In this document: piece by piece, positions 11,229 to 23,872 of the stretch | How the letters are laid out: every line of letters begins with the position of its first letter | Numbering within the stretch: the first letter of the stretch is position 1 | Assembly (NCBI GenBank): GCA_014529385.2 | Contig: CM043950.1 | Span: forward strand, 64,870,935-64,934,934 | Direction of reading: 5' to 3' | DNA from: Adiantum capillus-veneris | Taxonomy: Eukaryota; Streptophyta; Polypodiopsida; Polypodiales; Pteridaceae | Length of the DNA: 64,000 nucleotides | Made by a program: the position numbers and the translations under genes | Notes under the pieces: generated by a model | What the model was told of the DNA's origin: nothing | Databases searched by the model: none | The model's input: the letters and a program-made list of their open reading frames with translations, nothing else

Positions 11229-11240
11229 CCTCTTGTAGTG
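11229..11240 (-). repeat. CACTA right terminal inverted repeat
   Basis: CCTCTTGTAGTG, exact inverse complement of 3133-3144; followed by the TSD GTG. Confidence 0.93.
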
Positions 11241-12340
11241 GTGTTGGCTAAGTATGTGTTATTTTCAACTAACCCACTATCACAAATGCATCTTGCTGCC
11301 TTGGTAAGATTTGTGGCCTTGGTCCTATTGTGCATATCCCGCAATCAATGCACTCCAAGGGAGGAAGTTCCAGACAGGAAGCTCCTCAAACACTTTCCAT
11401 GCTTTTTGAAGTGCACCACATTTGGCATACATATCGACCACACACAAGCAATGGCGATGGCGGAAGGGGTTGAAACTTATGTGACTGCATCAGGAGACGT
11501 CCTTGCTTTGCATCCAGTGAAAGCAACCTAGAGCTTTTTGGCCCTGCTCCTGTTGTGCATGCAATTGCATCAAGAGAGGTCCTTGCTTTGCATCCACTGA
11601 AAACAAGCCTAGAGCTTTTCGGCCCTACTCCTATTGTGCGTATCCCGCAATCAATGCACTCCAAGAGACGACATTCTAGATAGGAATCTTCTCAAGCACT
11701 AGATTTTTGGCCCTGCTTCTATTGGCCACAAAGACCCCCGGGTTCATTCCCAAGTGCCCCCTAAGCCCAAGCAGGACATCTCTTTTCAAGAGAATCTTGC
11801 ATAGAGACACATGCCTTCAAGATGCATACGTAGGTGATTGGGTCTCTTGCTTTGCATATATTGGACACAATTCCAAGATTCGTGGCCTTGTCCTATTGGG
11901 CATATCTTGCAATCCGTGCATTCCAAGAGATAACATTCCGCACGATAGCACCACATTTGGCATGCATATTGACAAAGGCATTGCTAAGAACACAAATATT
12001 TTGAAACATCCCCTCATTAACAATATCAGCTTGAATTTTTATGACCATATCAGTATCTTGCATAGAGCCCACATGCCTTCAAGATGCACATGTATGTGTT
12101 GCACCTGGAGACAAACTCTTGCTTTGCATGGCCCTACTCTTGTTGCGAATATCCCACAATCAATGCACTCAAAGAGATGACATTTCGAAGAGGAAGCTCC
12201 TTAAGCACTTTTTCTGCTTTTTGAAGTGCACCACATTTGGCATACATATCGACCGTGGCATTGCCAAGCACAACAACAGCCCCTGACTAACAATAATAGA
12301 ATGACTTTTTAAGCCCATATCAGTAACTTGCATAGACTCA

Positions 12341-12402
<62 letters not shown>

Positions 12403-12480
12403 CATATATGCAACCACTCAAACACGTCCGCCACATTTGGCATACATATCGACCACACACAAGCAATGGCTATGACAGAA
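11241..12480 (-). pseudogene. PPR fragments, repeated and decayed
   Basis: Minus strand around 11330-11450 reads VDMYAKCGALQKAWKVFEEL and then a PWSALIAGYAQ-type motif, diagnostic of PLS-class PPR proteins. Two or more partial repeats follow (11520-11680, 11800-12060, 12090-12270), each with ALIAGY- or ACSHS-like remnants and stops. The block ACATATCGACCACACACAAG occurs at both ~11428 and ~12445, indicating a local duplication. CT arrays at 12343-12398 and 12491-12553 break the copy. Non-functional. Confidence 0.65.
12343..12398. repeat. (CT)n microsatellite
   Basis: About 28 CT units, inside PPR debris. Confidence 0.95.
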
Positions 12481-12488
12481 GGGGTTGC

Positions 12489-12490
<2 letters not shown>

Positions 12491-12553
<63 letters not shown>
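12491..12553. repeat. (CT)n microsatellite
   Basis: About 31 CT units, ~90 bp after the previous array; both are followed by the ATGCATATATGCAACC motif, so the array plus flank appears duplicated. Confidence 0.95.
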
Positions 12554-12555
<2 letters not shown>

Positions 12556-12734
12556 CGACTACATGCATATATGCAACCGCTTCTTTTTTATCTCTTTTTT
12601 TTTTATGCCATCGCTCTCTCTGAGCTTTTGATCCTCTCTCCTATATTTGAAGAGGCCAATCATTTGTGCCATGTGGCCTAGCTTGCTCCTTTCTCCAAAT
12701 CGATGTCACGCAATCAAGGTAAAGAAGTAAATAG

Positions 12735-12812
<78 letters not shown>

Positions 12813-13837
12813 TTGGATATGTGCTCCAGCTAACGAGGGGTGCGTGTGTGTAGCACATGAAAAGGAGGTTGGGTGCCGGTTGTACTAAGAGAGGGAGATG
12901 AGGCAAGGTTTTGTGGGCATCAGTGCACCTTGCGTTTTTGATATTTTTGTGTGTAGCTAGATAAAAATAAAGCACACATGAAGGTACAAAAAAGATGGGG
13001 ATGTGAATGGGTTGGGGGGGTGTTAGTAGTTGTAGTGCCATCTACCTAAGTTTGGAGGACAGCTAAAGAGAGAGAGTTGGTGGCTTGGGGCTGTTGTAGA
13101 TAGAGAGAGAGAAAGAGAAAGATTAAGAGCCTAGAGGGAGAGAGAGGTAAACAGGTGGTGGCAGCATGTTTGAGGGAGAGAGAGAAAGAGATAGTCAGAT
13201 GGTGGTTAGGGTAGCAATAGATAGAGAGAATGGGTGTGTGTGGCCTCTAATCTAACTACTGCATACCTTTTTAGCTTGGAGCGATGGGGATCCATTCAAA
13301 AGGATTAAAAAATTTAAATTAATCAACCATAGGCAGCCAAGCAGCATGCTGCGGTTGGGAACATGGAAATGAACTACACATCATGCACGATCGGGGTGTG
13401 TGTTTTGAGCTGCCACTGCATGTGCCTTAAGTTGACCATCAGTGAAGAGCAGTCGCCCCATGCATTCCATGATGTTGAATAGTGGGCGTTGCACCGTCGA
13501 CTCCTTAAGAGGCCGTGAGTGCTTGAGAGAGCATGCAGACCATGAACTAGTTGATGAGTGGTGGGCGAGAATGAGAGGGTTGGTGGCTGCCGTTTTTCAT
13601 GGCATCTTGCCGTTTTGAGGTCGTTGGTGTGAGGCCATGAGTTTGCCAACGTTCTTTGATATCCACTACAATTTGCTACTCTGGCAACTCTGCTAAAGAC
13701 GTCGTAGAAAAATTGGTTGACGTAACCTACAATAATTTTTCTAATCGACACTGTTATCCGTTGATGCCTGCTATACCATCATTTTGCGCACAGCTGCCTG
13801 ACGACAGTAGCAAAGGATTACCATCTTAAAAACAAAT

Positions 13838-13838
<1 letters not shown>
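12554..13838. other. Intergenic, microsatellite-rich; no gene recognised
   Basis: GT array 12736-12767 running into GA 12768-12812, scattered GAGAGA-rich DNA to 13240, and short ORFs without recognisable domains. Confidence 0.5.

Positions 13839-13842
<4 letters not shown>

Positions 13843-13871
<29 letters not shown>
13843..13871. repeat. (AT)n microsatellite
   Basis: Perfect AT dinucleotide array, an isolated type in a window dominated by GA and CA. Confidence 0.9.
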
Positions 13872-16500
13872 ATCCTAGGGTGGTTTCACGGGTTAAACTC
13901 GTCTACTACCTCTTTGAGCTTCAATCTACACGCAGATAATACTCCGCATGCTTCTTCTTTGAGCCCTTTGAGCATCATTCACCTTGCTTACTCCTTCCAC
14001 TATCATTTATCTAGTGTTTCTTCCCACACTCACACACGTGCATATATCTATATATAAGGTTCAATCAAATGATTTTCATAGTTGGATTTGATCTCTCTAC
14101 TATATTGAAAGAGTTTACGTCAGTAGATGTTAACAATATTTACGCTTTCCTAACTATATAACATATCAAAAAAAAAAAATCATTCTATTCATGTTTACTT
14201 GTTACCGTGACAAATTCTACAGGGTTTACTATTAATTGTATCCCAAAATTCTCAGAGATATACACCGTTAACAAGAGAGATTAAAAAATAAATAAATAAT
14301 ATTAACAAAAGAAAAGTATGTAATTGTACTAATCTGTGCTAATTGTGAAGAGCTATGTTGCTGAAAGGTAAATCTTGCACCAAGTGTTTTCTTGTTACCA
14401 AGAGCATATCCTTAGCTCTAATATCACTGCTATATCCGAAGGCGCAAAGAGACCTACAAAATAAACAAATAGTATACAATCAATAATTAAATCAACAGAT
14501 GCACATACCTGCATAATCGTGTACACAAGGAATCCTTAGCAAGTGTGGCACAAGAGACAACAAGCGAGAGAGCAAGTGCAGATGCACCTCCTAGAGCAGA
14601 GAAACATTTTCCTCTTGCGTGTATTTATCTATAGATTTCTTGAATGCTCAAAATGAATACACATTGTCCGGCAATACATAAATGACTATAGCTCATAAAG
14701 AGAACTTGAATAATAAAATGTACATAAATGTGATGTCTTTTCCCATAGCCCAAGGCTCCGTCAGCTTTTTCCACATGTCAATTGTATAAATAACAAAATA
14801 TCAATTTCCATTACAGTGGCTTTGAAACCTCGGCTACCCGGAAAGCTCAGAACGGGAAGGCATGTCATGTTATGTATGCAGAATGGATGGCCCAGATCAA
14901 GCATGTCAAAGTTTTTATGTACTTGAAGGTCCATGTCTAGCAGCTTTCCAGTTGGGATGCTATGCTGTGAGCGATGGAAACTTTAACTTGTCAACAATGA
15001 TTGCAATCGTGAATTCATCAGTACGAGAAGTGCTTTTTTTCCTTTTTATGGAGTGCAGAGCTCAAAGCGGATGGCCCGCTCGCTCTATTCAGCTAAGCAA
15101 GGTGACAGTGATTTCATGGAGGCAGGCAAGGAAGAAGGGTGGAGCTATAGCATGTGAAATGGATAGCAAGGATAGAAGGTTTTTTTAAAACTCGATGCAT
15201 CGAATGCGTGCAATTCAATGGTGGGAAAGGCGACCCAATGTTAAAATAAAATGGAATGTTATTGCATGCCAGAAGCAGCGCTATCTAGAGTTGGAAAAAT
15301 GAATGCTCCATAGAAAAAAGGGAAGTGGTGCCATTGGCTTGCATGGAGGGTGGCATTTTCATGAAAGGTGGTAGTAGTTTTGGAGGCGAACCTGAGGGGC
15401 TACAAAACATGAGAGTTGCACATTAACCGCGGGGGGCGAGGTTGAGTCGTAGGGCATGCGCCGCTGGGTAGCATTGCAGAGTCTGTGAGGAGCTGAAGGG
15501 GGGCTTGGGGAGTTGCCTACAATTATTAAGAAGAGGAGAGACCCAAACCAAAGGAGAAAAAGAGGTTGCTGAGGATGCCATGAGCAAACGTTGCTTTTGA
15601 TAAACAGAGGATTCTAAAAGTTTTGTCATTTTACATGGAGTGTACAATGTCAATCATAAATAAAATCTTTTGTTTTTTCAGGTCCATTGGCATCTTTAGG
15701 TTTTTCAAGCCCATCGGTATCACATTTCAGTTTTTTTTCCACAAAAAGCATTGAAAATGTCAAAATTGAGCATTGCCTTTGTTGTAGGTTTTTATACATT
15801 TATGGAATTTGTGCTTTTGTAAACTATATCCATTTTTCATGTTTTTATGCCGGTACATGAGAATGCTCAAACTTTTTGGCTTATGTATACATAGAGAGTA
15901 GTGAGACCTATGGTTTTCTTACAAATATAAGAGCTTCAATGGAATAAATAATGCACTCTTCTAGTACACCAGAGCATCATCCACATACGCCACACATTAT
16001 AGTTGTTATGTTGATTCAATTCTCTATGCACTTTCCATTGCCAGGTAAAGCTGATGTTAGATTACAAATGACTAAATGACTTAAGGCAATACATTAAAGG
16101 ATGAAAAACTATGTCACTTGGAAATATTTGTAATCTCAACTCCATTTTGCAGCATTAAAGATATGGTTGTCACTACCTTGATCTCATGCGTAGAGAATAC
16201 TACGTGCACATCATGTCACCGTAGAGGCGGGAGAGATTACCAAAATTGAACCATACTTCTTCTTGCCCATAACAACATGCAGGCTACATACTAGTATTTC
16301 TTTGTTGTGGACTATTATCCGAGATAGTCATCAATTAAACATTCTTGCTTCCTTTTTAAAATATAAATTAATCTTATAGCATTTTTAGATTGGTTTAAGC
16401 TTATCCTAAGCTCAATGTTATCTCTTGAGAGCTCTACAAGTCTACATTGAGATATTTAAACCCTTCCCCTAGAGTGCTCACCTCAATTGAGTGTCTTGTC
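13872..16500. other. Intergenic; no recognised gene
   Basis: AT-rich sequence. The longest open frame, 14862-15188 plus (108 codons, beginning MSCYVCRMDGPDQ), has no domain I recognise and no clear promoter or intron context. A minus-strand frame at 15423-15653 is likewise unrecognised. Nothing else supported. Confidence 0.4.
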
Positions 16501-16624
16501 TCTTTTTCCAATTCATGAACCTATGGCTTTGTTGCGTTGAAGACTGAGTTGAAGTTCCCAAATCTCCCGTTTGTCAATCATCATTGCTTCTTCCAACATG
16601 GATACATGGTAAAGAGGGGACATG

Positions 16625-16626
<2 letters not shown>

Positions 16627-16661
<35 letters not shown>
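16627..16661. repeat. (CA)n microsatellite
   Basis: About 17 CA units; the open frames across it are artefacts of the repeat. Confidence 0.95.
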
Positions 16662-16662
<1 letters not shown>

Positions 16663-16939
16663 GCTTTGGAGTCCATGCTCAAATGTCCTTACTATGTGGG
16701 CCTTTCCCACACTACATCTACTCCTACACCTATGGATGACATATGCCAAAGAAAGATTTCTAACCTCCAAGAAAATGAAGTAAATAAGGCACTAGAGTTG
16801 TGGCTGCATCGCTCTTAAAAGAATAGTAACAATTACTATCAAGTACTTAGTCACAATGGCTTACATACCATGATGCCTAAATGATGCCCCTCTTTCCAAA
16901 GAAACTAGAAGGAAGAAAAGTAGGTTGTTATAACTTATC

Positions 16940-17160
16940 ATCACCTTTGCCCTGTGACACTAAATGGCAAGCATTATTGCCCACAGTTGCTCCCAAGAGT
17001 TGAGCACTTTACTATGGCCTTGAATAGGCCTTGGCATGTGGCACTAAATGACAAGCATTATTGCCATGTGGCACTTTACTATGACGTTGGGTAGGCCTTG
17101 CGATGTGGCACTAAATGAACAAGAATTTGGAGCTTTACTACGGCCATTGAAAAGCTTGCC
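16940..17160. repeat. Imperfect ~65-bp tandem repeat
   Basis: Recurring GGCATGTGGCACTAAATGAC / CATTATTGCC / TTTACTATGGCC blocks, at least three diverged units, adjoining the 49-bp array. Confidence 0.6.
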
Positions 17161-17306
17161 ATGTGGAAAGTGTTAATAAGAAGCTTTATGCAATGCTCTA
17201 CAATGGCTTATGTGGAAAGTGTTAATAAGAAGCTTTATGGAATGCTCTACAATTGCTTATGTGGAAAGTGTTAATAAGAAGCTTTATGCAATGCTCTACA
17301 ACTGGT
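17161..17306 (+). repeat. 49-bp tandem repeat, three units
   Basis: Units begin ATGTGGAAAGTGTTAATAAG at 17161, 17210 and 17259, nearly identical. A diverged single copy lies in reverse orientation at about 57180-57260. Confidence 0.85.
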
Positions 17307-17350
17307 TTCAAGATTTTGACATTTTATTTACGGAAAAAAAGTAAGGAGCG

Positions 17351-17392
<42 letters not shown>

Positions 17393-17650
17393 AAAGGGGG
17401 GGCAAAGGAGAGAGAGAGGCCGCCGAAGGCGACGCGTCGTACTCGTACACATAAAGACCTTGTATTGCTGAATACACGTGCTTTCAAGTGGCATGCTTCT
17501 AAGGAGGGATGCAATAATTGTAGACATGAATGATTCGATACAACCTTAAGACAGGATGTCTTCTTCCCATGCAAAACAAGTCTCCAATCATAATCACTGT
17601 CTCTATTAAAACGATTTAATAACAACATGAGATTCATGCATGCACTCTAA
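17307..17650 (+). repeat. GA array with Helitron-like 3' hairpin, plus dispersed repeat
   Basis: A GA array (17356-17391) leads into GAGAGGCCGCCGAAGGCGAC at ~17410-17430, the same hairpin that ends the small Helitron at 41685-41850, but the terminal CTRR is decayed (TACTCGT). The following 17441-17640 segment (GGCATGCTTCTAAGGAGG, AATTGTAGACATGAAT, CATGCAAAACAAGTCTCCAATC) is a diverged copy of sequence in the duplicated block at 31640-31720, 33600-33690, 60850-60960 and 61060-61150. Confidence 0.55.
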
Positions 17651-19480
17651 AAGTGAAGGTTCGTGTTGTCCTTCTAAAAGAACAAAATGAGACAAATAAA
17701 GTCATCTAGGTCTCCAAATAGCTATGTTGCTTCGATTCTGGGCTCATTTGTTTAGGAAGAATCCTGGAAGATGCTTAATGGGAAACCTAAACAAAAGAAG
17801 AATTCAATTGTTCACATGAAAATGAATGTTCAAAAATATATGAAAACAAAAAAAATTTGATATGTTCACCTAACTCTCTTCCTCTTTAAGTTTTTTTAAA
17901 GAAAACCAACAAACTTCCAAATGTTGTTGACTATCGTTGATTCTGGCCATGCTTTGGGAGGCTATTTCGATCGGCATTAAGTTTTGCGGGCGAAGGTGTT
18001 TTGAGGGGCTATTTCAATCAACAATAAGATTCTAGTCAAAGGAATTGGATCCAATGGATGTTCATGATACAAAGTGGCGAGTGAAGATCCCTTGCACCTT
18101 ATCAAAGATTGTCCGACTATAAATGGATTGGCAAGCAAGGTCTGCAAATACATACAGAAGATTTAGAGAATTGTTGTTTGCAAGAACGACTTAGTCATGG
18201 GAGGGAAGTTTATAAAGACCTAATTTATGTCGGCATACAAGCGCATGTGCCTTGCTCGATTGACAAGGCTATGGGCGTCCACCCACTGATACCTTATTTT
18301 TGTGTACATATACAAAGAATAAGGGGTAGCTCATACTAGAGTTTCCACCCACACAAGATGTACTCCCTCCTTCTCTCCTTCCCACATGCATACCGCATCA
18401 TGCACGCACGCATCCGTGCACACACACTCTTCAACTGGTATTAGAGTGCATGGTGATCGTGGAGAGCATGACGGCTTTGAGAGATTCGAGGCGATAGCTC
18501 GCTCTCTCTTGACGATGGAGAGATTAAGAAAGCTCGAAAGCTTTGTGAGAATGCAATGGGAGCTTATGAGCTCAGGTAAGAGTGATGTATGCTCTTGTGG
18601 AAGCTTAGAAGACAGTGTGAAAGATTGTGTGTAAGTGAAGGTGTTGCCCTAAAAACTGTGTGCGCAGCATTACTATTTTTAGATTTGTTTTTCTCCTTGT
18701 AGAAGACATATCTGAATATTATGCTCGCCATGCTCATCCTTTTTTACGTGGTCTACAACTTTAATGCAGAAGAAAGTTTTTGCAAATTCCTCACCGTTTT
18801 GCTGATATTCAGCTCAGACTATCTATATACAGAAATTGCAAGTTTTCTATTTTCTCATATTGTGCGAGTTTGATGCACTTTTGGAAGCACGGTAGATGCT
18901 TCAAGTGGGTGCATACATTCTGAAATGAAGATGCAATTTTAGCTTGTGCAGAGCTTGTGGTTTGAGCGTTTTTGGTAGATTTGGGCACAGAGTCACGGAG
19001 GCGTTTACACACCATCGAAGCGGTCTCTTAAGGGACACGATTTTTGGATCATACAGGTGGAGCTTCTTTCACAGGTTTTCACAGGATACTTTGGCAGTGA
19101 TTTTGTGCTTAGGTATATGATCTTTGCAAAAGTATTTGCATATGGTTATGGTGCATGGTTGATGGCCATTGTACATGCATTTTGGCGAGCATGTTCAAGT
19201 GCCGGTGAGCTCTCACGAGAGCATTGCTTTCGCATTAATCAAGTTTTTGGATTGCAACTCTTTCAGCACTTGTTTATGCGCGGTCACTCCGTGGATGTAC
19301 ATTGAGTGCGGATTGCCATTGTATGTGAAATTTTGGATCCATTTTGACATTTCTATTCATTGGCATTGATTAGTGTTATGGTTCATGGTTTAGAGTCCAT
19401 TTAGAGGTTTTTAGAGGAGAGTACAGACACACACACACACACAATCCCACCATCCTTGCTACTGCTTGGGACTTAAAGAG
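17651..19480 (+). other. Possible decayed LTR element; unrecognised ORFs
   Basis: At ~18432 ACTGGTATTAGAGTGCATGG closely resembles the initiator-Met tRNA primer-binding site seen in the Copia element of this window (ACTGGTATAAGAGC), and an open frame (18386-18634, containing FERFEAIARSLLTMERLRKL) follows. That fits an LTR/leader/gag start, but the protein is not recognised. Frames at 19057-19305 are also unrecognised. Confidence 0.3.
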
Positions 19481-19493
19481 TGCACCAATTCTT

Positions 19494-19498
<5 letters not shown>

Positions 19499-19573
<75 letters not shown>
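19499..19573. repeat. Compound (CT)n(CA)n microsatellite
   Basis: CT array 19499-19536 joined directly to CA 19537-19573, the same junction type seen at 3535, 31250, 33226, 60752 and 61010. Confidence 0.95.
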
Positions 19574-19576
<3 letters not shown>

Positions 19577-21295
19577 ACTCAAAAGTGAGCAATATTAGGA
19601 GAAACTTGGACTCACTTTTGGGCCTTTTATTTCTAGAGAGAGAGTGGCGCTCGACCAATAAGGAAGAGGCTAGTTTCGTTGAAAATTGGCATTTTGGAGC
19701 CAAACTCGTGTGAAAAAAAAACCAAAAAAAACTCTTCAAATTATACAATGTCACTTTAAATCATAAATGACATAAGTATACTAACTCCATACCAACAATT
19801 TTAAGAACTTGCATTGAAGATTCTAGTACCTATGTTCCCATCTAAATGTTGCTTTGAGTAGCTCTACTTCCCTCTCAAAATTGTCTTTCCTTTTTCATGT
19901 TTGCGCTAACTCTACTGTGTGTTCTAGTGCACACCATGAATACCTCTTGAAGGCCTAGCACTACCATATGTTAGCATTTTTAACAACTATACTAAGGATG
20001 ATTAGGCATGGATACCATCTCGAATAACTATAGGAAGTTGGGTACTATTGCAGACGAGGAGGAGGAAGATGAGGCAATGCAACGATTTTGTGGAGGCTTT
20101 CAAGGGACAAGTTAAAGAGTTTAAATTCTCTTCACAAAGCAAGAGGGTGAAAGAGGTTCTCATACAACATCCAACATGCAGACTTAAGGTTGTAAGCATC
20201 TCCTCCTAGTTTTCCATGGAATTGACCCAACTATAAGTTATTTTGAGTATATCTCATTTAGTGCATGACTATGTTCGTAGGTTTAGGGTTGATATCATGT
20301 TTGGTATGTTGGAGATATGTATCCATCGAACAGGACGGCGGAGTGGCAACTAGTTGACACCATAGTTGGGATCTTTTATGCTTTCCACGAATTTATTGGT
20401 GAGCAAATATACCGAGGAAGACCGCACAAGGAGCTTGCAGATAACGGAATATTATTTTATGATAAGTTATATTTAATATCCTCTGTCTGGGATAGTGTAA
20501 CTCCTTTGACAGCAAGGATGGTCTTTCCCAGCTTTCCAAACTAGTGAAAGCTTCAGGAATAGGTTGTTTTAGGACATACAGAAGTCCCTTAACTATAATT
20601 CAATTGCTACAAAGATTGTTAGGCTCGCTTTATTTATGTATGTTGAAGTGTTTGTAGATTTCTTCAATGATGAGAAAATGAGAACTACCACAACAATGTT
20701 CATTTGCAAGTCTAAGAGCTATTTGGACTTTTTAAATGATAATTGGGATAGGAAACTGTCACAAGGAAGAATCTATATTTTGCAAAAGAAGTCCATAATT
20801 TTCAAGTACACTAGAAGATCTTCATATTGTCATTTTACTATTTTAGATATCATATTTTTAGTGGGCAGCTTATTCTACTCAAACAAGACATAAAGTCCAA
20901 CTCTGAGAACAAACCTTTAGAAATGGAGATCTACTTTGAGAGATCCTACTTATTGTGATGGAGACAATATATGTCAAGTAAAACTCTTGGACAACTCAAG
21001 GTAGACTTTACAGATGAAGACCTTCCACTTTTGTCTTTATGCATTCAGTCTCAACAATAGAAAGGTACTTACTAAATGGATAAATTTTATTTGTCCTCAA
21101 TGCCTTAAGATATAGATACTAACTCTTTCTTTTTCTCATATTCCAAGATGCAAGGAGAAAACAACATTGTTCTCTCAAATACACATCACTTGATTGCTTC
21201 AAACGGAAGTTAGGTCACATACATTGTGCATGCAATGAGTTTTAATGCTATGCAATCCAAGATGTACACTCCAAACTGACTAATATAAAGACATT
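19574..21295 (+). other. Unrecognised decayed coding-like region
   Basis: Two short plus-strand frames, 20317-20544 (TAEWQLVDTIVGIFYAFHEF...) and 20636-20893 (FVDFFNDEKM...), look protein-like. The first faintly resembles the W-x-L...F central region of hAT transposases, but no dimerisation motif is visible, so no function is assigned. Confidence 0.25.
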
Positions 21296-22662
21296 TTGTG
21301 CCGCTCAAACACTGTTTCAAAAATGTACATTTTTCATTGTTTCAAAACTTTACACATTGTATTGTTTCTTTCAAAATGTATACAAAAGGGTGATAAGTAC
21401 TTCTCCCTTTGCCCGCTATTGCTTTCTTGCCCCATCTCCAGGTTGCTGCCACTACTTTCCTTCCCTCTCTCCGAGTTTTTGCTCCTTCTCCCTCGGGGGA
21501 CGTTGGTCTCAGGTGGCCTTTCCAGTTGTTCAAATGCATGGGCATGCTCCATGGCTTCCCATGAATCTTGCACCTATGAAACTTTTCTCTATTCTTGCTC
21601 TTGCCACTGACATGTAATCCAATCCTCTACTTCTGTGGCATTCGCATAATATTGATTAAATGTGTCTTGCATGTTTTGAACCTCATTTTGATTCTGCTGG
21701 TGCTACTGCATCATTTTGTCAATGCAGGCCTGTTCAAACTTCTCAGCTTGAGCGCTTTCCTCTCTTGACCGTCTATGCACCAAGATTATAATATGTTGAA
21801 TGGCCATTACAAAAAAATTGTGCACATCATAGAGGATACAGTTATGTAATTGAAGGTCTTGTATAAACATGATAATAAGAAAGTAAGTAAAGAAGCTATT
21901 TATTTTGATATAAACATTGCAGCAACGCAAGCATTGAAACAACACACGTACTTACGTTTGGTACATCCAAAATTTGGCTAACAAGGATCATAGCATTCAT
22001 GCATGTATGCGAGCCACAATTGAGGGCACACTGAGTGGGCAGTCCCTAGATCATGTTCTAACAAAATGTGCTCTACACAACATACAGTTTTTTTCACGGC
22101 ACTACATACATAAGCACTTTTTTCAATAAGGCATTACAAACATACACTACTAGCAAATGCATAAAGATGTGCCTTACGTCTTTACATGCCCATGGAACCC
22201 CTTGCTTTTCTTGGAGTTTTCGTAGTAGAAAAGCTTCTCTTCAACGTTGAATAAAAACAGAGTCCAATGCTACACAAAAAGCACCAAAACCATCAAGGAT
22301 AAGGAAAAAGAAGATCCTAAATCCAGCATAGTTTTTACCTTTTCAAGAAGAAACTCACGATGATTATTTGTAGTGACTAGAAAGCATGCTAGATCACAAT
22401 TTAATCTGGTGAACCAGCCCATCAGTGCTTAAATGGAAACTCCATTGTTTTGAAGCATAGGTGAGATAAGCAGATCTATTACGTATATTTTTTTCTTGAA
22501 CGTCCGTGGGTAGAAGCAAGATAGCATGCCTAACATGAATAAATGCTAGCAATTAGATTGTTTAGTGGATGTAAGTCAAAACCAAGAGAATCGAGGCCTT
22601 TAAAATTCATTAGGGTCCCTATTTGCTTGGTTCTAACCCTCACTATTGCAAAGACATGGGTT

Positions 22663-22716
22663 AGTACCAAGCAAATTGGGGCCTTCAAAATTTCCAAGGA
22701 CCCCATTTTGCTTGGT
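22663..22716. repeat. 54-bp foldback hairpin
   Basis: ACCAAGCAAATTGGGG pairs with CCCCATTTTGCTTGGT about 22 bases later. Similar hairpins occur at 25018-25072 and 27402-27456 (AACCAAGTGAATAGGG ... ATTTTCATGGGTT), so this is a dispersed structural motif. Confidence 0.6.
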
Positions 22717-23069
22717 TATGACCCCAATAGCGTGACCTATAATGAACTTGAGACGTACCACATAGAAATGTTGACGATTGTATCCGTTGCATTGGGCTGG
22801 AAAAATCACGCATACATAGAAAATCTTGTTGATCAAGGTTAAAAATGCATACCTCTCTGACCTTCCGGACAAATGAATCTATGTACGAAGAGACACTGAA
22901 TTGACTAGCACTTGCAGTTCCTCTTCATTTTCTTCGTTGATTTGCTCTACAAGATGGAAGTCTTCTGGCAGAGGCTCTTTCTCTATGTTGACTGATCATT
23001 GCTCTAAGTTGGTTGGATCTTGTGAAGAAGATGCTACTCCTTGCTTTTCTCAAGCTATCTCTAGATCTT

Positions 23070-23250
23070 TTTGAGTGGGATCCTCCCTGACTGGCTGAGG
23101 CTCCTCCCTGTTGGATGTCTTAGTCTCCTCCCTAACTCGCTTAGGTTCCTCCCTAACCAGCTCAGCTACCTTTGCTCCTCCCTAGCTGGCTTAGGCCCCT
23201 CCATGATTGGCTCAGGTTGCTTGAGTGGAGTTTTATTTGGCTCAGGTACT
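23070..23250. repeat. ~24-bp imperfect minisatellite
   Basis: Six units of a CTCCTCCCTRACTGGCTYAG pattern; on the minus strand it encodes the REEP/VREE-type peptide repeats of the decayed gene. Confidence 0.65.
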
Positions 23251-23872
23251 CCCTCAGGCTCGCAATTTGCCTGTCCATTTGCCTAGGCTGAGGATTGATC
23301 GTGCCTCTCAACCCATGATTGGGTTCTTTTGCTACTTTTAGCCCTTGATGACCCTGTCTCTCGTGCATGAGGATGGAGAGGGTAAGAATATCCATTGTTC
23401 TACATCTCTAACTGAAGCATCCCATTGTAGCAAGAACGTAACCTCCAAAGTATGTCAAAATCCCATGGCATAATTGTGATGCGATGGGCCTGGGTAGTGA
23501 TTGATATATCCATCGTTTAATAATTCAACGAGGTAGTCTTTTGCATCTTCTCCAAACAGAGAAGAGCACTGCTGGCTCATTGCATGCCCACTCTCCAATG
23601 CTTTCAAATCTCTCGCACTACTTGCTAAAATGGATCCATGGTATGTCCAGTTGCATGTGTCCTTCGAACCTTCGCAGCTCTTCCAGGACACATCTATGCC
23701 CCTTGTATCGGCATCTTCTTGCTTGAGCATGCAAGGACTCACCTGTCGCTCTTCTAGGCCTAGCCTTTTCACGAGCCATCTCTACAAACAACATAAATAA
23801 AAGCCACACCACACTCTGTGAGAGAATGTCCCTTTTAGAGAAGGGTCCACAATAGACGATGGTCAATACCAA

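Larger units (their letters stand above)
3133..11240 (+). mobile_element. Complete CACTA (En/Spm, CMC) DNA transposon
   Basis: The left end reads CACTACAAGAGG and the right end is its exact inverse complement (CCTCTTGTAGTG, ending 11240). Both sides are flanked by GTG (3130-3132 and 11241-11243), the 3-bp target duplication typical of the superfamily. Subterminal regions are packed with GCGTCGCTATGAGC-like repeats in both orientations. Inside are a TNP2-like transposase gene (5266-8922) and a TNPA/Transposase_24-like gene (9294-10603), both on plus. The element sits in PPR debris; joining the flanks gives a sequence resembling the intact PPR-derived repeats at 190-215 and 2026-2075. Two in-frame stops in TNP2 suggest it no longer transposes by itself. 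Confidence 0.93.
21330..23800 (-). pseudogene. Unrecognised multi-segment decayed gene
   Basis: Minus-strand coding-like segments in order: 23790-23455 (KRLGLEERQVSPCMLKQ, SWKSCEGSKDTCNW, HAMSQQCSSLFGEDAKDYLV), 23390-22880 (Glu/Pro-rich, repeated REEPxxVREE units, then PEDFHLVEQINEENEEELQ), 21775-21700 (SAQAEKFEQACIDKMMQ) and 21610-21334 (WEAMEHAHAFEQLERPP, then a basic Ser-rich tail). Stops and frame changes separate them. The layout (conserved head, acidic/Pro-rich middle, helical Q/E-rich tail) could be a transposon accessory protein or a host gene relic. I do not recognise it. Confidence 0.3.

Noticed and set aside
20317-20893. hAT transposase call
   Set aside because: Only a faint resemblance; no BED finger, no C-terminal dimerisation motif, no TIRs found.
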